A stretch of 19,572 bases of DNA from an uncultured Collinsella sp. (GTDB lineage Bacteria > Actinomycetota > Coriobacteriia > Coriobacteriales > Coriobacteriaceae), in assembly GCA_902470345.1 (NCBI GenBank), contig CABRGB010000031.1, forward strand, positions 1-19,572, written 5' to 3'. The notes under the pieces are model-generated. The model did not search any database and had not been told where the DNA came from. It was given only the letters and a program-made list of their open reading frames with translations. The position numbers were made by a program, and so were the translations under genes. Below, in pieces: positions 1 through 6,236 of the stretch. Numbering within the stretch: position 1 is the stretch's first letter; every line of letters starts with the position of its first letter.

Positions 1-1
1 C

Positions 2-454
2 GATATCGAGGAGTACCGCGGAATGCTCAAGGGCCTCGACGTGCTGATCGACTGGCTCGAGGAGAACGACCCGGCGCAGCTCGAGGTCGGTAGCCATCCG
101 ATTCTGGGCGACAAGGTCTTTGCGAACGTCATGGCTCCCACGACGCGTCCCGAGGCCGAGGCTCACTACGAGACGCATCAGCGCTATCACGACCTGCAGA
201 TCGACGTCGAGGGTCGCGAGGCCTTTAAGGTTGCCACGGGCAGCCTGACGCTGGTCCAGGAGTTTGACGAGAAGGACGACTACGATCTGGTCGATTCCGA
301 CGCTTCGATCGCCGGCGATCTTGCTGACGACAAGTTTGCGCTGTTTGTTGCCGGCGAGCCTCACATGCCCACGCTCGAGTTCCCGGGCGATGGCGCACAG
401 CCGGTCAAGAAGATCTGCTTTAAGCTGCTTGCAGACGCTTACTGGGAGGAGTAG
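2..454 (+). CDS. YhcH/YjgK/YiaL family protein (5'-truncated by window edge)
   Basis: The protein belongs to the YhcH/YjgK/YiaL (DUF386) family of small cupin-like proteins often found with sugar acid, sialic acid or galactoside catabolic genes; their biochemical role is mostly unsettled. The family signature is visible in the stretch EAHYETHQRYHDLQ, followed by IDVEGREAF, whose His, Glu and Asp residues form the putative metal site, and in the C-terminal PVKKICFK segment. An ATG at 23 follows a GAGGAG sequence. However, the frame stays open to the window edge and reads DIEEYRG before that ATG, which matches the usual family N-terminus. The real start is therefore probably upstream of the window, and this is a 3' fragment. 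A strong terminator follows at 515-564. Family assignment is confident; substrate is unknown. Confidence 0.85.
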   Translation, partial: DIEEYRGMLKGLDVLIDWLEENDPAQLEVGSHPILGDKVFANVMAPTTRPEAEAHYETHQRYHDLQIDVEGREAFKVATGSLTLVQEFDEKDDYDLVDSDASIAGDLADDKFALFVAGEPHMPTLEFPGDGAQPVKKICFKLLADAYWEE

Positions 455-514
455 CGCACTGCTCGGCTGAGCTGTTCGTGTTGTGAGCGTTATCCTTTGG
501 GGAAGCGCGCTTAG

Positions 515-564
515 GCCCCGCTGATCGCGGTTCCTTAGGGGATTGCGGCTGGCGGGGCTTTTTT
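515..564 (+). terminator. Intrinsic terminator of the YhcH-family gene
   Basis: A long hairpin pairs GCCCCGC (515-521) with GCGGGGC (552-558). It continues inward through an almost uninterrupted helix with G-U pairs, CGCGGTTCC (526-534) against GGGATTGCG (539-547), to a TTAG loop. Six T residues follow at 559-564. This is a textbook intrinsic terminator and ends transcription from the left-edge gene. Confidence 0.9.
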
Positions 565-630
565 GTTGAGTAGGGGAGTTGTCGGCGGCGTTGTGCTTGC
601 ATTGGCGCATGCGCACTCAAAATTGGCAAC

Positions 631-654
631 AAAAAAAGCCGCCCGAAGGCGGCT
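631..654 (-). terminator. Intrinsic terminator of tRNA-Thr
   Basis: On the minus strand AGCCGCC-TTCG-GGCGGCT (637-654) is followed by seven T residues (complement of 631-637). It lies 11 bases beyond the tRNA 3' end, and the UUCG tetraloop is a typical stable terminator loop. Confidence 0.9.
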
Positions 655-665
655 GTCTTGTGTAA

Positions 666-741
666 TGGAGCCAGCGACCGGGCTCGAACCGGTGACCCCC
701 GCTTTACGAGAGCGGTGCTCTACCAACTGAGCTACGCTGGC
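666..741 (-). tRNA. tRNA-Thr (anticodon CGT)
   Basis: Read on the minus strand, the 76-nt gene has a perfect 7-bp acceptor stem (GCCAGCG with CGCTGGC), the D-arm consensus TAGCTCAGTTGGTAGAGC and the T-arm GGTTCGAACCC. The anticodon stem-loop is CCGCT-CTCGTAA-AGCGG. The loop gives anticodon CGT, which reads the threonine codon ACG. The CCA end is encoded (TGG at 666-668). A promoter (781-809) and terminator (631-654) make it a single-gene transcription unit. No integrase or duplicated tRNA end is visible nearby. Confidence 0.97.
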
Positions 742-780
742 GGCCATGTGGTGACGCAACTGAGGCGTCAACGGCTGTCT

Positions 781-809
781 ATGATACGGGACATCGCAAA
801 TCCGCGCAA
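781..809 (-). promoter_or_regulatory. Sigma70-type promoter of tRNA-Thr
   Basis: On the minus strand a TTGCGC -35 (804-809) and a TATCAT -10 (781-786) are separated by 17 bases. This places the start about 30 bases upstream of the mature tRNA 5' end at 741. Confidence 0.6.
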
Positions 810-948
810 GTGTTCTGACGGCTTTTCTCACTTTAAATGCACTAATATTAGAGGCGTGATGTCCGCGGTGCCCATTTGGTGCTTGACCTGCTGTCGAGTT
901 GGTGGCCGACGTCCCTCTCGTATGGGTCTCAAACAGAATGGGGCAGCC

Positions 949-1431
949 ATGGCTCAACCCAATATCCTTCTCACGCGTATCGATGACCGTTTCATTTACG
1001 GGCAAGATGTTGCGCTGTGGAACGAGGCCGTGGGTTCCAACCTTGTCCTAATCGTCAACGATGAGATCGTGGCGGATTCGCGTCAATGGGCACCCATGAG
1101 AGTGGCGGCACCCGATGGCGTCTGGACGCGATTCTTCTCGGTGCAAAAGACCGTCGACATCATTCATACCGCAACGCCGCGCCAGTTGATTCTGATCATG
1201 GTGGCCTCACCCTCCGATGCACTCGCGCTGGTTAAGGGCGGTGTGCCAATAACCAAGATCAGCATTGGCCATATGCAGACAGGGGAGGGCAAGCGTCCCG
1301 CAACGCCCGCAGTCGCCATAGACGATGCAGACGTCGCTGCTCTGAGAGAGCTGCAAAAGCTCGGCATTGAACTAGAAATCCGCTATCTCCCCAGTTCCGC
1401 TCCCGAACCCATCGGCAATCTGTTCAACTGA
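949..1431 (+). CDS. Orphan mannose/sorbose-family PTS EIIB-like protein, active-site His replaced by Tyr
   Basis: The 160-residue product has the length and fold signature of a PTS mannose/fructose/sorbose family EIIB domain: ILLTRIDDRFIYGQ near the N-terminus, LVLIVNDEIVAD, the AAPDGV segment, and ALALVKGGVPITKISIGHMQ. In the family the motif is R-L-I-H-G-Q and the histidine carries the phosphate from EIIA to the sugar. Here the codon is TAC, giving Tyr17. The protein therefore should not be able to relay phosphate in the usual way. No EIIA, EIIC or EIID gene of this family is in the window. The frame extends upstream through the tRNA, but homology starts at the ATG at 949; an in-frame ATG at 922 has no ribosome binding site. 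A regulatory or sugar-phosphate sensing role is possible, but this is inference. Confidence 0.8.
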   Translation: MAQPNILLTRIDDRFIYGQDVALWNEAVGSNLVLIVNDEIVADSRQWAPMRVAAPDGVWTRFFSVQKTVDIIHTATPRQLILIMVASPSDALALVKGGVPITKISIGHMQTGEGKRPATPAVAIDDADVAALRELQKLGIELEIRYLPSSAPEPIGNLFN

Positions 1432-1498
1432 TCCCTTGGGGACGGAGGGAAACGGATCATTTTGCCCTTGCGAGGGACTCGCGCGATGCCGCCTGTCA
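1432..1498. other. Intergenic sequence with weak hairpin and TTGGGGAC motif
   Basis: TGATCC at 1429-1434, which includes the stop codon, is complementary to GGATCA at 1454-1459 and is followed by TTTT. An alternative inner stem TCCCT/AGGGA is also possible. This may be a weak terminator. It contains TTGGGGAC (1436-1443), the core of the direct repeat at 14778-14824. Confidence 0.35.
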
Positions 1499-1650
1499 AA
1501 AACTATGCCCATTTACTACGTTTGATCGCCTATCGCCGAGCATGCCGAATTTGAGAAAAACAAAACCGCAGGTAGACGGCTTGCGAATTTAACAAAAACC
1601 GGTGCATAGTCGAGCATCCCGGGCTAAACGTAGTAAATGGGCATAGTTTT
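1499..1650. repeat. 152-bp element with perfect 25-bp terminal inverted repeats
   Basis: The left arm (1499-1523, core ATGCCCATTTACTACG) is the exact reverse complement of the right arm (1626-1650), with 102 bp between. Inside are an imperfect direct repeat with CGAATTT followed by A-rich sequence and CCG (around 1546-1570 and 1584-1603) and two copies of CGAGCAT (1537-1543 and 1611-1617). There is no open reading frame of note. TGTCA occurs just outside both ends (1494-1498 and 1655-1659), but only the left copy abuts an arm. The structure fits a MITE-like or palindromic extragenic repeat; an invertible segment is an alternative. Confidence 0.75.
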
Positions 1651-1695
1651 GATATGTCACTCATACAGTCACAGCGAAAATGAGCCCAAAAGATG

Positions 1696-1729
1696 AAAAA
1701 ACGCCCGTCGGCGGTGGTGCCGGCGGGCG
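1696..1729 (-). terminator. Intrinsic terminator of galM
   Basis: On the minus strand an 11-bp stem (1719-1729 with 1702-1712, one G-U pair) is followed by six T residues (complement of 1696-1701). It lies about 30 bases beyond the galM stop codon. Confidence 0.85.
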
Positions 1730-1757
1730 ATGCTGTGTGATATGTCGCGTTGTGGGC

Positions 1758-2810
1758 TTAGTGCCTCATAAAGTGGTACTCGATCACATTGCTGTAGGGG
1801 TGACCCGGGCCCACAATGCCCTGCGGGAACAGCGGCTGGTGCGGCGTGTCGGGGTACATCTCGGCCTCGAGGGCAAAGCCGGCGCCCCAGCCATAGTTAG
1901 CATCGTCCTTGGCGTGCTCGTCGCCCAGCCAGTTGCCGGTGTAGAGCTGCACGCCCGGGGCGGTGGTGTAGTAGTCCAGCTCACGGCCGGTCCACATCTC
2001 CTCAACATGCAGAGCGCGACGCAGGTTGCGCCCGTACTGATAGCCATCGATGCACAGGCAGTGATCGTAGCCACGGGCTTGCTTAATCTGCGGGTCGTCG
2101 GCCTCCATGCCGGGTGCGACGGGGCGCAGCTCGCGGAAGTCAAACGGTGTTCCCTCGACCGGAGCAATCTCGCCGGTGGGGATGTTCTGCTCGTTAATGG
2201 GCAGGTAGTGAGCAGCGTTAGCAACAAAGAAGTGCTCACAGTCCATGCCGGCGTTATGACCGGCAAGGTTAAAGTACGTGTGGTTGGTCATGGACACGTA
2301 GGTGGCGCGGTCGCTCTCGCAGCCATACTCGATGCGAAAGACGCCGGTGCGTGTAACGGTAAACACGGCCGTAAAGGTGCGGTTGCCGGGAAGGCCCAGT
2401 TCGCCATCCTCAAGCGAGGTGGTCATGCGCACGGCGTTATGGGCCTCGTCGAGCTCAACGTCCCACACGCGTTTATGCAGACCGTGCTCAAGATCGCTGT
2501 GCAGGTTGTTGGCGCCCTCGTTGGCGGGCATATGCCAGTCCGTGCCGTCGATGGTAATCGTGGCGCCCGCGATGCGGTTGGCCACGGGGCCGATGGTCGC
2601 GCCAAAGCAGGCGGGGTTGTCAAAGTAATCCTCGAGCCTATCGAAGCCCAGCACCACATCGCGCACGTTGCCGGGAATGTCGGGCACATCGATACCCAGC
2701 ACGGTGGCGCCATAGTCCATAATGCGAACGCAGATCTCGGGCCCGTTGAGGGTGTAACGATGAACGGGGGTACCGCACGGCGCGGTGCCGAAAAGCTCGG
2801 AAGTGATCAT
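1758..2810 (-). CDS. galM: Aldose 1-epimerase (galactose mutarotase)
   Basis: The 350-residue cytoplasmic enzyme interconverts alpha and beta anomers of galactose or glucose. GalM hallmarks are in order: NNLHSD with His104, TNHTYFNLAGH with the catalytic His177, GYDHC with Asp249, and GFALEAEMYPDTPHQP with the catalytic base Glu315. The frame could begin 20 codons earlier, but those residues do not resemble the family, and AGGAA sits just before the ATG at 2810, so that start is chosen. The gene is divergent from the DeoR-family regulator at 3017 and has its own terminator, so it is probably monocistronic. A second, LacX-type mutarotase is encoded at 17646-18527; this one is the classic GalM length. 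Assignment is confident; the exact in vivo substrate is inferred. Confidence 0.93.
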   Translation of the reverse strand: MITSELFGTAPCGTPVHRYTLNGPEICVRIMDYGATVLGIDVPDIPGNVRDVVLGFDRLEDYFDNPACFGATIGPVANRIAGATITIDGTDWHMPANEGANNLHSDLEHGLHKRVWDVELDEAHNAVRMTTSLEDGELGLPGNRTFTAVFTVTRTGVFRIEYGCESDRATYVSMTNHTYFNLAGHNAGMDCEHFFVANAAHYLPINEQNIPTGEIAPVEGTPFDFRELRPVAPGMEADDPQIKQARGYDHCLCIDGYQYGRNLRRALHVEEMWTGRELDYYTTAPGVQLYTGNWLGDEHAKDDANYGWGAGFALEAEMYPDTPHQPLFPQGIVGPGHPYSNVIEYHFMRH

Positions 2811-2955
2811 TTGGTTCCTAACATCGAGGTATTTCCGACAAACTGTAGCGCGAACAGGCGAGATTATCACTACACCCCACTAAAGTAGGGGGTATTTTTC
2901 TCAAAAAAGTGATGATTGGAGCTGTGCGGGCATTCATTTTTGACGCGCACGAGTC
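2811..2955. promoter_or_regulatory. Divergent galM / DeoR-regulator promoter region
   Basis: This stretch holds the galM ribosome binding site (AGGAA on the minus strand near 2815-2819) and must hold the galM promoter. A TGATAAT sequence on the minus strand near 2860-2866 is a candidate -10, without a good -35. A CCCC...GGGG pair at about 2876-2892 has no clear symmetry. No other structure is evident. Confidence 0.4.
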
Positions 2956-2985
2956 TGATACAATTTGTTCGTTACTGTTTGAATG
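2956..2985 (+). promoter_or_regulatory. Extended -10 promoter and putative DeoR/LacR operator
   Basis: TG at 2956-2957 and TACAAT at 2959-2964 form an extended -10. Immediately downstream, across the predicted transcription start, is TTGTTC-N5-TGTTTGAATG (2965-2985). The same 16 fixed bases with the same 5-base linker occur upstream of lacF at 14244-14264. GTTACTGTTYGAATG here (2971-2985) recurs upstream of lacA (16123-16137). This placement suggests autorepression by the adjacent DeoR-family protein. Binding is inferred, not shown. Confidence 0.65.
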
Positions 2986-3016
2986 ATATGCGCGCAAAGA
3001 ACGGCGAGGATTCATC

Positions 3017-3781
3017 GTGATTAAGGCAGAGCGACAGGATAGGGTTCGTCAGCTGCTCGAAGAGCAGGGCACGGTCTCGGTCAAGGAGATTTCGGATGCA
3101 CTGGGCGTCTCGGATATGACGATCCGCCGCGACCTTGAGGAACTTGCGAGCCTGGGCGAGATCGAGCGCGTGCACGGCGGCGCCCGTAGTGCGCAGGGTC
3201 GTCCCCACGCTATGTTGCGCCACGAGTATTCGCACAGCGAAAAGCGCACTAAGCATGCCGAGGAAAAGCTGCAGATCGCGCGCCGCGCCGTGGAGCTTAT
3301 CGAGGAGGGCTCGACCATCTTTTTGGGTACAGGCACCACGGTTGAGCAGATGGCTTCGATGCTGCCGGCATTTCGCCTGCGCATCGTGACCAATTCGCTT
3401 TCGGTGTTTAACCTGCTCGAGGCGCGCGAAGACTGCGACCTGTGCCTCGTGGGCGGTATGTACCGTCGCCGCACAGCCGCTTTTGTGGGGCCAACGGCTG
3501 AGGATACCCTGCGTGCGCTGGGCATCGATGCGGCGTTTATCGGCGCCAACGGCATCTTGGACGGTGACGTATCTACGTCCAACATGGAAGAGGGCCGCAT
3601 CCAGCAGCTCGCCTTTAGCAAGGCCGACTCGCGCTATCTGATCGCCGACTCCAGCAAGATCGGCAAGCGCGACTTCTACACCTTCTGCCGCCTGGACAGC
3701 CTGGACGCCGTGGTGTGCGAGCCGGGTATCGCCGCCGAGGACCGCACTGCCATCGAGGAGCACACGCGGGTCATCTGCTAG
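3017..3781 (+). CDS. DeoR/GlpR-family transcriptional regulator, probable LacR
   Basis: This 254-residue repressor-type protein has an N-terminal DeoR winged helix (about residues 4-58, including VSVKEISDALGVSDMTIRRDLEEL). A DeoR C-terminal sugar-phosphate sensor domain follows (about 75-235), with FLGTGTTVEQ, IVTNSLSVFN and the DSSKIGKRDF segment. Family members bind phosphorylated sugars. Lactococcal LacR responds to tagatose-6-phosphate, which fits the lacA, lacB and lacC genes in this window. The start is a GTG at 3017 preceded by GGCGAGGA. The gene is divergent from galM and has a putative operator at its own transcription start (2965-2985). Matching boxes upstream of lacF and lacA suggest it controls the shared tagatose branch. 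The family is certain; the LacR role is inference from context. Confidence 0.9.
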   Translation: MIKAERQDRVRQLLEEQGTVSVKEISDALGVSDMTIRRDLEELASLGEIERVHGGARSAQGRPHAMLRHEYSHSEKRTKHAEEKLQIARRAVELIEEGSTIFLGTGTTVEQMASMLPAFRLRIVTNSLSVFNLLEAREDCDLCLVGGMYRRRTAAFVGPTAEDTLRALGIDAAFIGANGILDGDVSTSNMEEGRIQQLAFSKADSRYLIADSSKIGKRDFYTFCRLDSLDAVVCEPGIAAEDRTAIEEHTRVIC

Positions 3782-3879
3782 CTAGCGCTGCAGGCGATAC
3801 TTCTGCCCCCTGCCGGCGTGGGGATTACCGCTTCACGCTGACGCGCAAATGTGCTCGGGCCAAGTATTCAGCTTGTGGG

Positions 3880-4185
3880 CTAGACCAGGCGGGCGTAGTC
3901 CTGTGACTGATGAAAGATGTGGGCGATATAGATTGTTTCGTGCTCAAACTTATAAAGGCACACGTAGTTGTTGACGGGAAACGATCGGTAATTACGTGCC
4001 GCCAGCCCTTGCATGTGCGAGAGGGGACGTAGGAGCGGCTGCTCGCGAAGCAGATCAAGCTGATATTCAAACTCAGCGACAAAATTGCCTGCTGCGCGCG
4101 GATTCTTGAGGATTTGGGCAAGGTATCCGACGATACTCTCGTACTCATATCGCGCGCTTTTGAGGATTACGACGTTATAGGTCAT
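3880..4185 (-). CDS. Type II toxin, RelE/ParE superfamily
   Basis: A 101-residue basic protein with the RelE/ParE pattern: an N-terminal beta strand and helix (YNVVILKSARYEYESIVGYL), a helix with NPRAAGNFVAEFE, then GLAARNYRSFPVNNYVCLYKF. It ends in the typical H-x3-D segment (HQSQDYARLV). Members are either ribosome-dependent mRNA interferases (RelE) or gyrase poisons (ParE); the sequence alone does not decide which. The start codon overlaps the end of the upstream antitoxin gene by 11 bases, so the two are translationally coupled. The region from 3782 to 3879 between this gene and the DeoR gene holds no clear terminator. Confidence 0.85.
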   Translation of the reverse strand: MTYNVVILKSARYEYESIVGYLAQILKNPRAAGNFVAEFEYQLDLLREQPLLRPLSHMQGLAARNYRSFPVNNYVCLYKFEHETIYIAHIFHQSQDYARLV

Positions 4186-4441
4186 ATTTGTCTCGTATCG
4201 AAGCCGCGAAGGATTCGTAATCGCTGTAGTCGCCTTGCGATATTTCGTCTTCTGCCAACATCATACGAGACAGTAGTTTTGCCTTGGCGATTTCTTCTTG
4301 CATGAGGCGATACTGGTCGCTGCTGATGCAGTGCATGGCCTCGTAGCCGTTCTTGGTTACGGTGACGTCGCGCTCAGACTCAACAAGCGTAGTGAATGCA
4401 GCAGTGTCCTTCATATCTCGGACGGGCACACAAGCTGACAT
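4175..4441 (-). CDS. Type II antitoxin, Phd/YefM family
   Basis: This 88-residue acidic protein precedes and overlaps the toxin gene. Its N-terminus (VPVRDMKDTAAFTTLVESERDVTVTKNGYEAMHCIS) matches the Phd/YefM DNA-binding fold, in which a strand-helix unit is followed by the V-T-K-N-G segment. The C-terminal tail (about residues 60-88) is acidic and probably wraps the toxin. The ATG at 4441 is chosen because a perfect AAAGGAGG site lies at 4447-4454; an ATG 12 codons upstream lacks support. The antitoxin-first order with overlap is typical. Autoregulation is suggested by the operator at 4461-4486. Confidence 0.85.
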   Translation of the reverse strand: MSACVPVRDMKDTAAFTTLVESERDVTVTKNGYEAMHCISSDQYRLMQEEIAKAKLLSRMMLAEDEISQGDYSDYESFAASIRDKYDL

Positions 4442-4460
4442 GGGTACCTCCTTTGCGTTG

Positions 4461-4486
4461 GGACACAATTGTACCACGGTGTGTCC
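4461..4486 (-). promoter_or_regulatory. Toxin-antitoxin promoter/operator
   Basis: GGACACA (4461-4467) and TGTGTCC (4480-4486) form a perfect 7-bp inverted repeat. Between the arms on the minus strand is an extended -10, TGGTACAAT (TACAAT at 4468-4473). A repressor bound here would cover the -10 element, the usual design for antitoxin-controlled promoters. No good -35 is visible, in line with an extended -10 promoter. Confidence 0.6.
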
Positions 4487-4509
4487 ATGCGGACGATACC
4501 GTCGAATCG

Positions 4510-4564
4510 TCTCAATCTGTAACAGTTGGGATCGAAAAACTCGGCTAGATGTTACAGATTGAGA
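4510..4564. repeat. Dispersed palindromic repeat, copy A
   Basis: TCTCAATCTGTAACA (4510-4524) is mirrored exactly by TGTTACAGATTGAGA (4550-4564). The inner segment includes AAAACTCGGCTAGA, which is shared with copy C. It lies between the toxin-antitoxin promoter and copy B. There is no T-tract, so it is not a normal terminator. Confidence 0.8.
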
Positions 4565-4585
4565 TTAAAGGGATTGACCTGTGGC

Positions 4586-4650
4586 GTTTGTCTTGATCTG
4601 TAACAGCTAGGGCCGAAATACTCGACTAGATGTTACAGATTGAGACAAAC
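4586..4650. repeat. Dispersed palindromic repeat, copy B
   Basis: The arms GTTTGTCTTGATCTGTAACA (4586-4605) and TGTTACAGATTGAGACAAAC (4631-4650) pair over 20 positions with one mismatch. Copy B lies 21 bases from copy A in the same orientation and sits just beyond the lacG1 terminator. CTAG occurs on both sides of the inner loop. Confidence 0.8.
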
Positions 4651-4668
4651 GGCCTGCTCGGGCCCACC

Positions 4669-4717
4669 AAAAACAAAAAGGCCGCATACGAACCCGTGGG
4701 GGGATTCGCATGCGGCC
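4669..4717 (-). terminator. Intrinsic terminator of lacE1-lacG1
   Basis: On the minus strand a 13-bp stem pairs 4705-4717 with 4680-4692 (one G-U), and then T5-G-T5 follows (complement of 4669-4679). It lies 22 bases beyond the lacG1 stop. Confidence 0.9.
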
Positions 4718-4739
4718 GACAGGGGGTATGCGGCGGAAA

Positions 4740-6161
4740 CTAGGCCATAAGCAGGCCGGTCTCCGCGACGTTCTTGTACCAGTACGCGCTCGCCTTGGGA
4801 TAGCGCTTCTGGGTCTCAAAGTCGATGTAGAACAGGCCGTAACGCTTGTTATAGCCGTTGGTCCAGGAGAACTGGTCCTGCAGCGACCACACGAAGTAGC
4901 CGTCGACGTTTACGCCGCCGTCGATTGCCTTGAGGATCCATGCGAGATGCTGGCGCATGTAGTCGATACGAGGGGCGTCGTCGATAAAGCCATCCTCGAA
5001 GTCGTCCTTATAGCCCATGCCGTTCTCGGTGATGTAGATCTTCTTGTAGTTGGGGTAATCGTTCTTAATGCGCAGCAGCAGGTCGTAGAGGCCCTCGGGA
5101 TAGATGATCCAGTCCCAATCGGTGGTGGGTATGCCTTCGCGCACGCATGACTCGCCCACGCCCTTGAGGAACCAGCGCGAGGAGCCCTTGTCGCCGGTGC
5201 CATTGTGGTTGATGTCGTTTTCGCCCTCGGCGGCACGCAGGAACTGGCACTTGTAGGTGTTGACGCCCAGGCAATCGTTGTAGGGGAGCGCGGCGGTCAG
5301 CGCGGCGATGTCCTCGTCGCGGACGTCGAGCTCGCCGCCGGCGATATGAGCCAGCTTGGTCGCAGCCTCCATGGTGTCGGCTGCATAGTGGCCGCGGAAG
5401 GTGGCGTCGAGTACCCAGCGGTTGTTGATGACGTCGGCCATGCGAGCTGCCTCGCAGTCGGCGGCGCTGTTGGGATCGAGAGGATACTTGGGCTCCAGGT
5501 TCTGGACAATGCCGATCTCGCCCTCAAAGCCGCCCTCGTGGAAGGCGACGACGGCCTTGGCGTGGGCCACCATCATGTTGTGCATAAGCTGGAAGGCCTT
5601 GTCCAGGCGATACTTCTCGCCGTGCGGCCAGTTGCCGACGATAAAGCTGCCCTCGGCGGTCGCGGGGATCTCGTTAAAGGTAAACCAGTGCTTGACCTCG
5701 GTGAATTCGGCAAAGCAGAACTTGGCGTACTCGACAAAGGCGTCGATCGTCGTGCGCGTCAGGAAACCCTCGTCGCCGTTCTGGTAAAAGGCCTCAGGTG
5801 TATCAAAGTGATCGAGCGTGACATAGGGGATAACGCCGGCATTATTGCAGGTGGCAAAGAGCTCGTGATAGAAGGCAACACCCTCGGGGTTAATCTCACC
5901 AGTACCGTTGGGGAAGATGCGGCTCCAGGCGATGGAGACGCGGATACCGTTGATGCCGAAGCGCTGGCACAGGTCGATATCGACCGGGTACTTGTTGTAG
6001 AAATCGCTTGCGGGATCGGGGGAGAAGCGACCCTGAGCTGCCAGGAAATCGTCCCAGGGCACTTTGCCCTTGCCGTGCGTGCGGGTCTCGCCCTCAACCT
6101 GGTAAGCGGCGGTGGCGCCGCCAAATACAAAGCCGTCGGGGAACTGCATGGGGTTGGTCAT
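4740..6161 (-). CDS. lacG: 6-phospho-beta-galactosidase (GH1), paralogue 1
   Basis: The 473-residue GH1 enzyme hydrolyses phosphorylated beta-galactosides such as lactose-6-phosphate in the cytoplasm. It matches lactococcal LacG along its length, starting with FVFGGATAAYQVEG. The acid/base is Glu164 in TFNEI, the nucleophile is Glu379 in YITENGMGYKD, and the phosphate-binding residues are Ser432, Lys439 and Tyr441 in FSWTNGYNKRYG. The last group separates phospho-glycosidases from ordinary GH1 glucosidases. The start at 6161 follows AAAGGAT. It is the second gene of an operon, 75 bp after lacE1, and ends at a strong terminator. A paralogue lies at 9489-10928. Some activity on phospho-beta-glucosides or other galactosides is possible, so the substrate is less certain than the family. 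Confidence 0.92.
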   Translation of the reverse strand: MTNPMQFPDGFVFGGATAAYQVEGETRTHGKGKVPWDDFLAAQGRFSPDPASDFYNKYPVDIDLCQRFGINGIRVSIAWSRIFPNGTGEINPEGVAFYHELFATCNNAGVIPYVTLDHFDTPEAFYQNGDEGFLTRTTIDAFVEYAKFCFAEFTEVKHWFTFNEIPATAEGSFIVGNWPHGEKYRLDKAFQLMHNMMVAHAKAVVAFHEGGFEGEIGIVQNLEPKYPLDPNSAADCEAARMADVINNRWVLDATFRGHYAADTMEAATKLAHIAGGELDVRDEDIAALTAALPYNDCLGVNTYKCQFLRAAEGENDINHNGTGDKGSSRWFLKGVGESCVREGIPTTDWDWIIYPEGLYDLLLRIKNDYPNYKKIYITENGMGYKDDFEDGFIDDAPRIDYMRQHLAWILKAIDGGVNVDGYFVWSLQDQFSWTNGYNKRYGLFYIDFETQKRYPKASAYWYKNVAETGLLMA

Positions 6162-6195
6162 GAGTCATCCTTTCTGTGGGATACGAATAGGGAGA

Positions 6196-6222
6196 GGTGC
6201 CCGAACTGGGGATCCGGGCACC
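6196..6222 (-). other. Intercistronic hairpin between lacE1 and lacG1
   Basis: GGTGCCCG (6196-6203) and CGGGCACC (6215-6222) form a perfect 8-bp stem in the 75-bp gap after lacE1. It has no T-tract, so it may act as a 3' mRNA stabiliser or processing signal rather than a full terminator. The paralogous module has a similar hairpin of different sequence at 10952-10985. Confidence 0.65.
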
Positions 6223-6236
6223 AACAGAGGGAGGAA

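Noticed and set aside
666..741. tRNA-Thr as an integration site for a mobile element
   Set aside because: No integrase gene and no duplicated tRNA 3' end were seen in the window.
658..948. N-terminal extension of the EIIB-like gene
   Set aside because: The frame runs through the tRNA-Thr gene and its promoter. EIIB homology begins at the ATG at 949.
1680..2888. A 402-codon open frame on the plus strand
   Set aside because: It is antisense to galM and includes its terminator. The minus-strand frame carries all GalM catalytic motifs.
4510..4650. Repeats as a CRISPR array
   Set aside because: There are only two units, each is itself a long palindrome, there are no uniform spacers and no cas genes.
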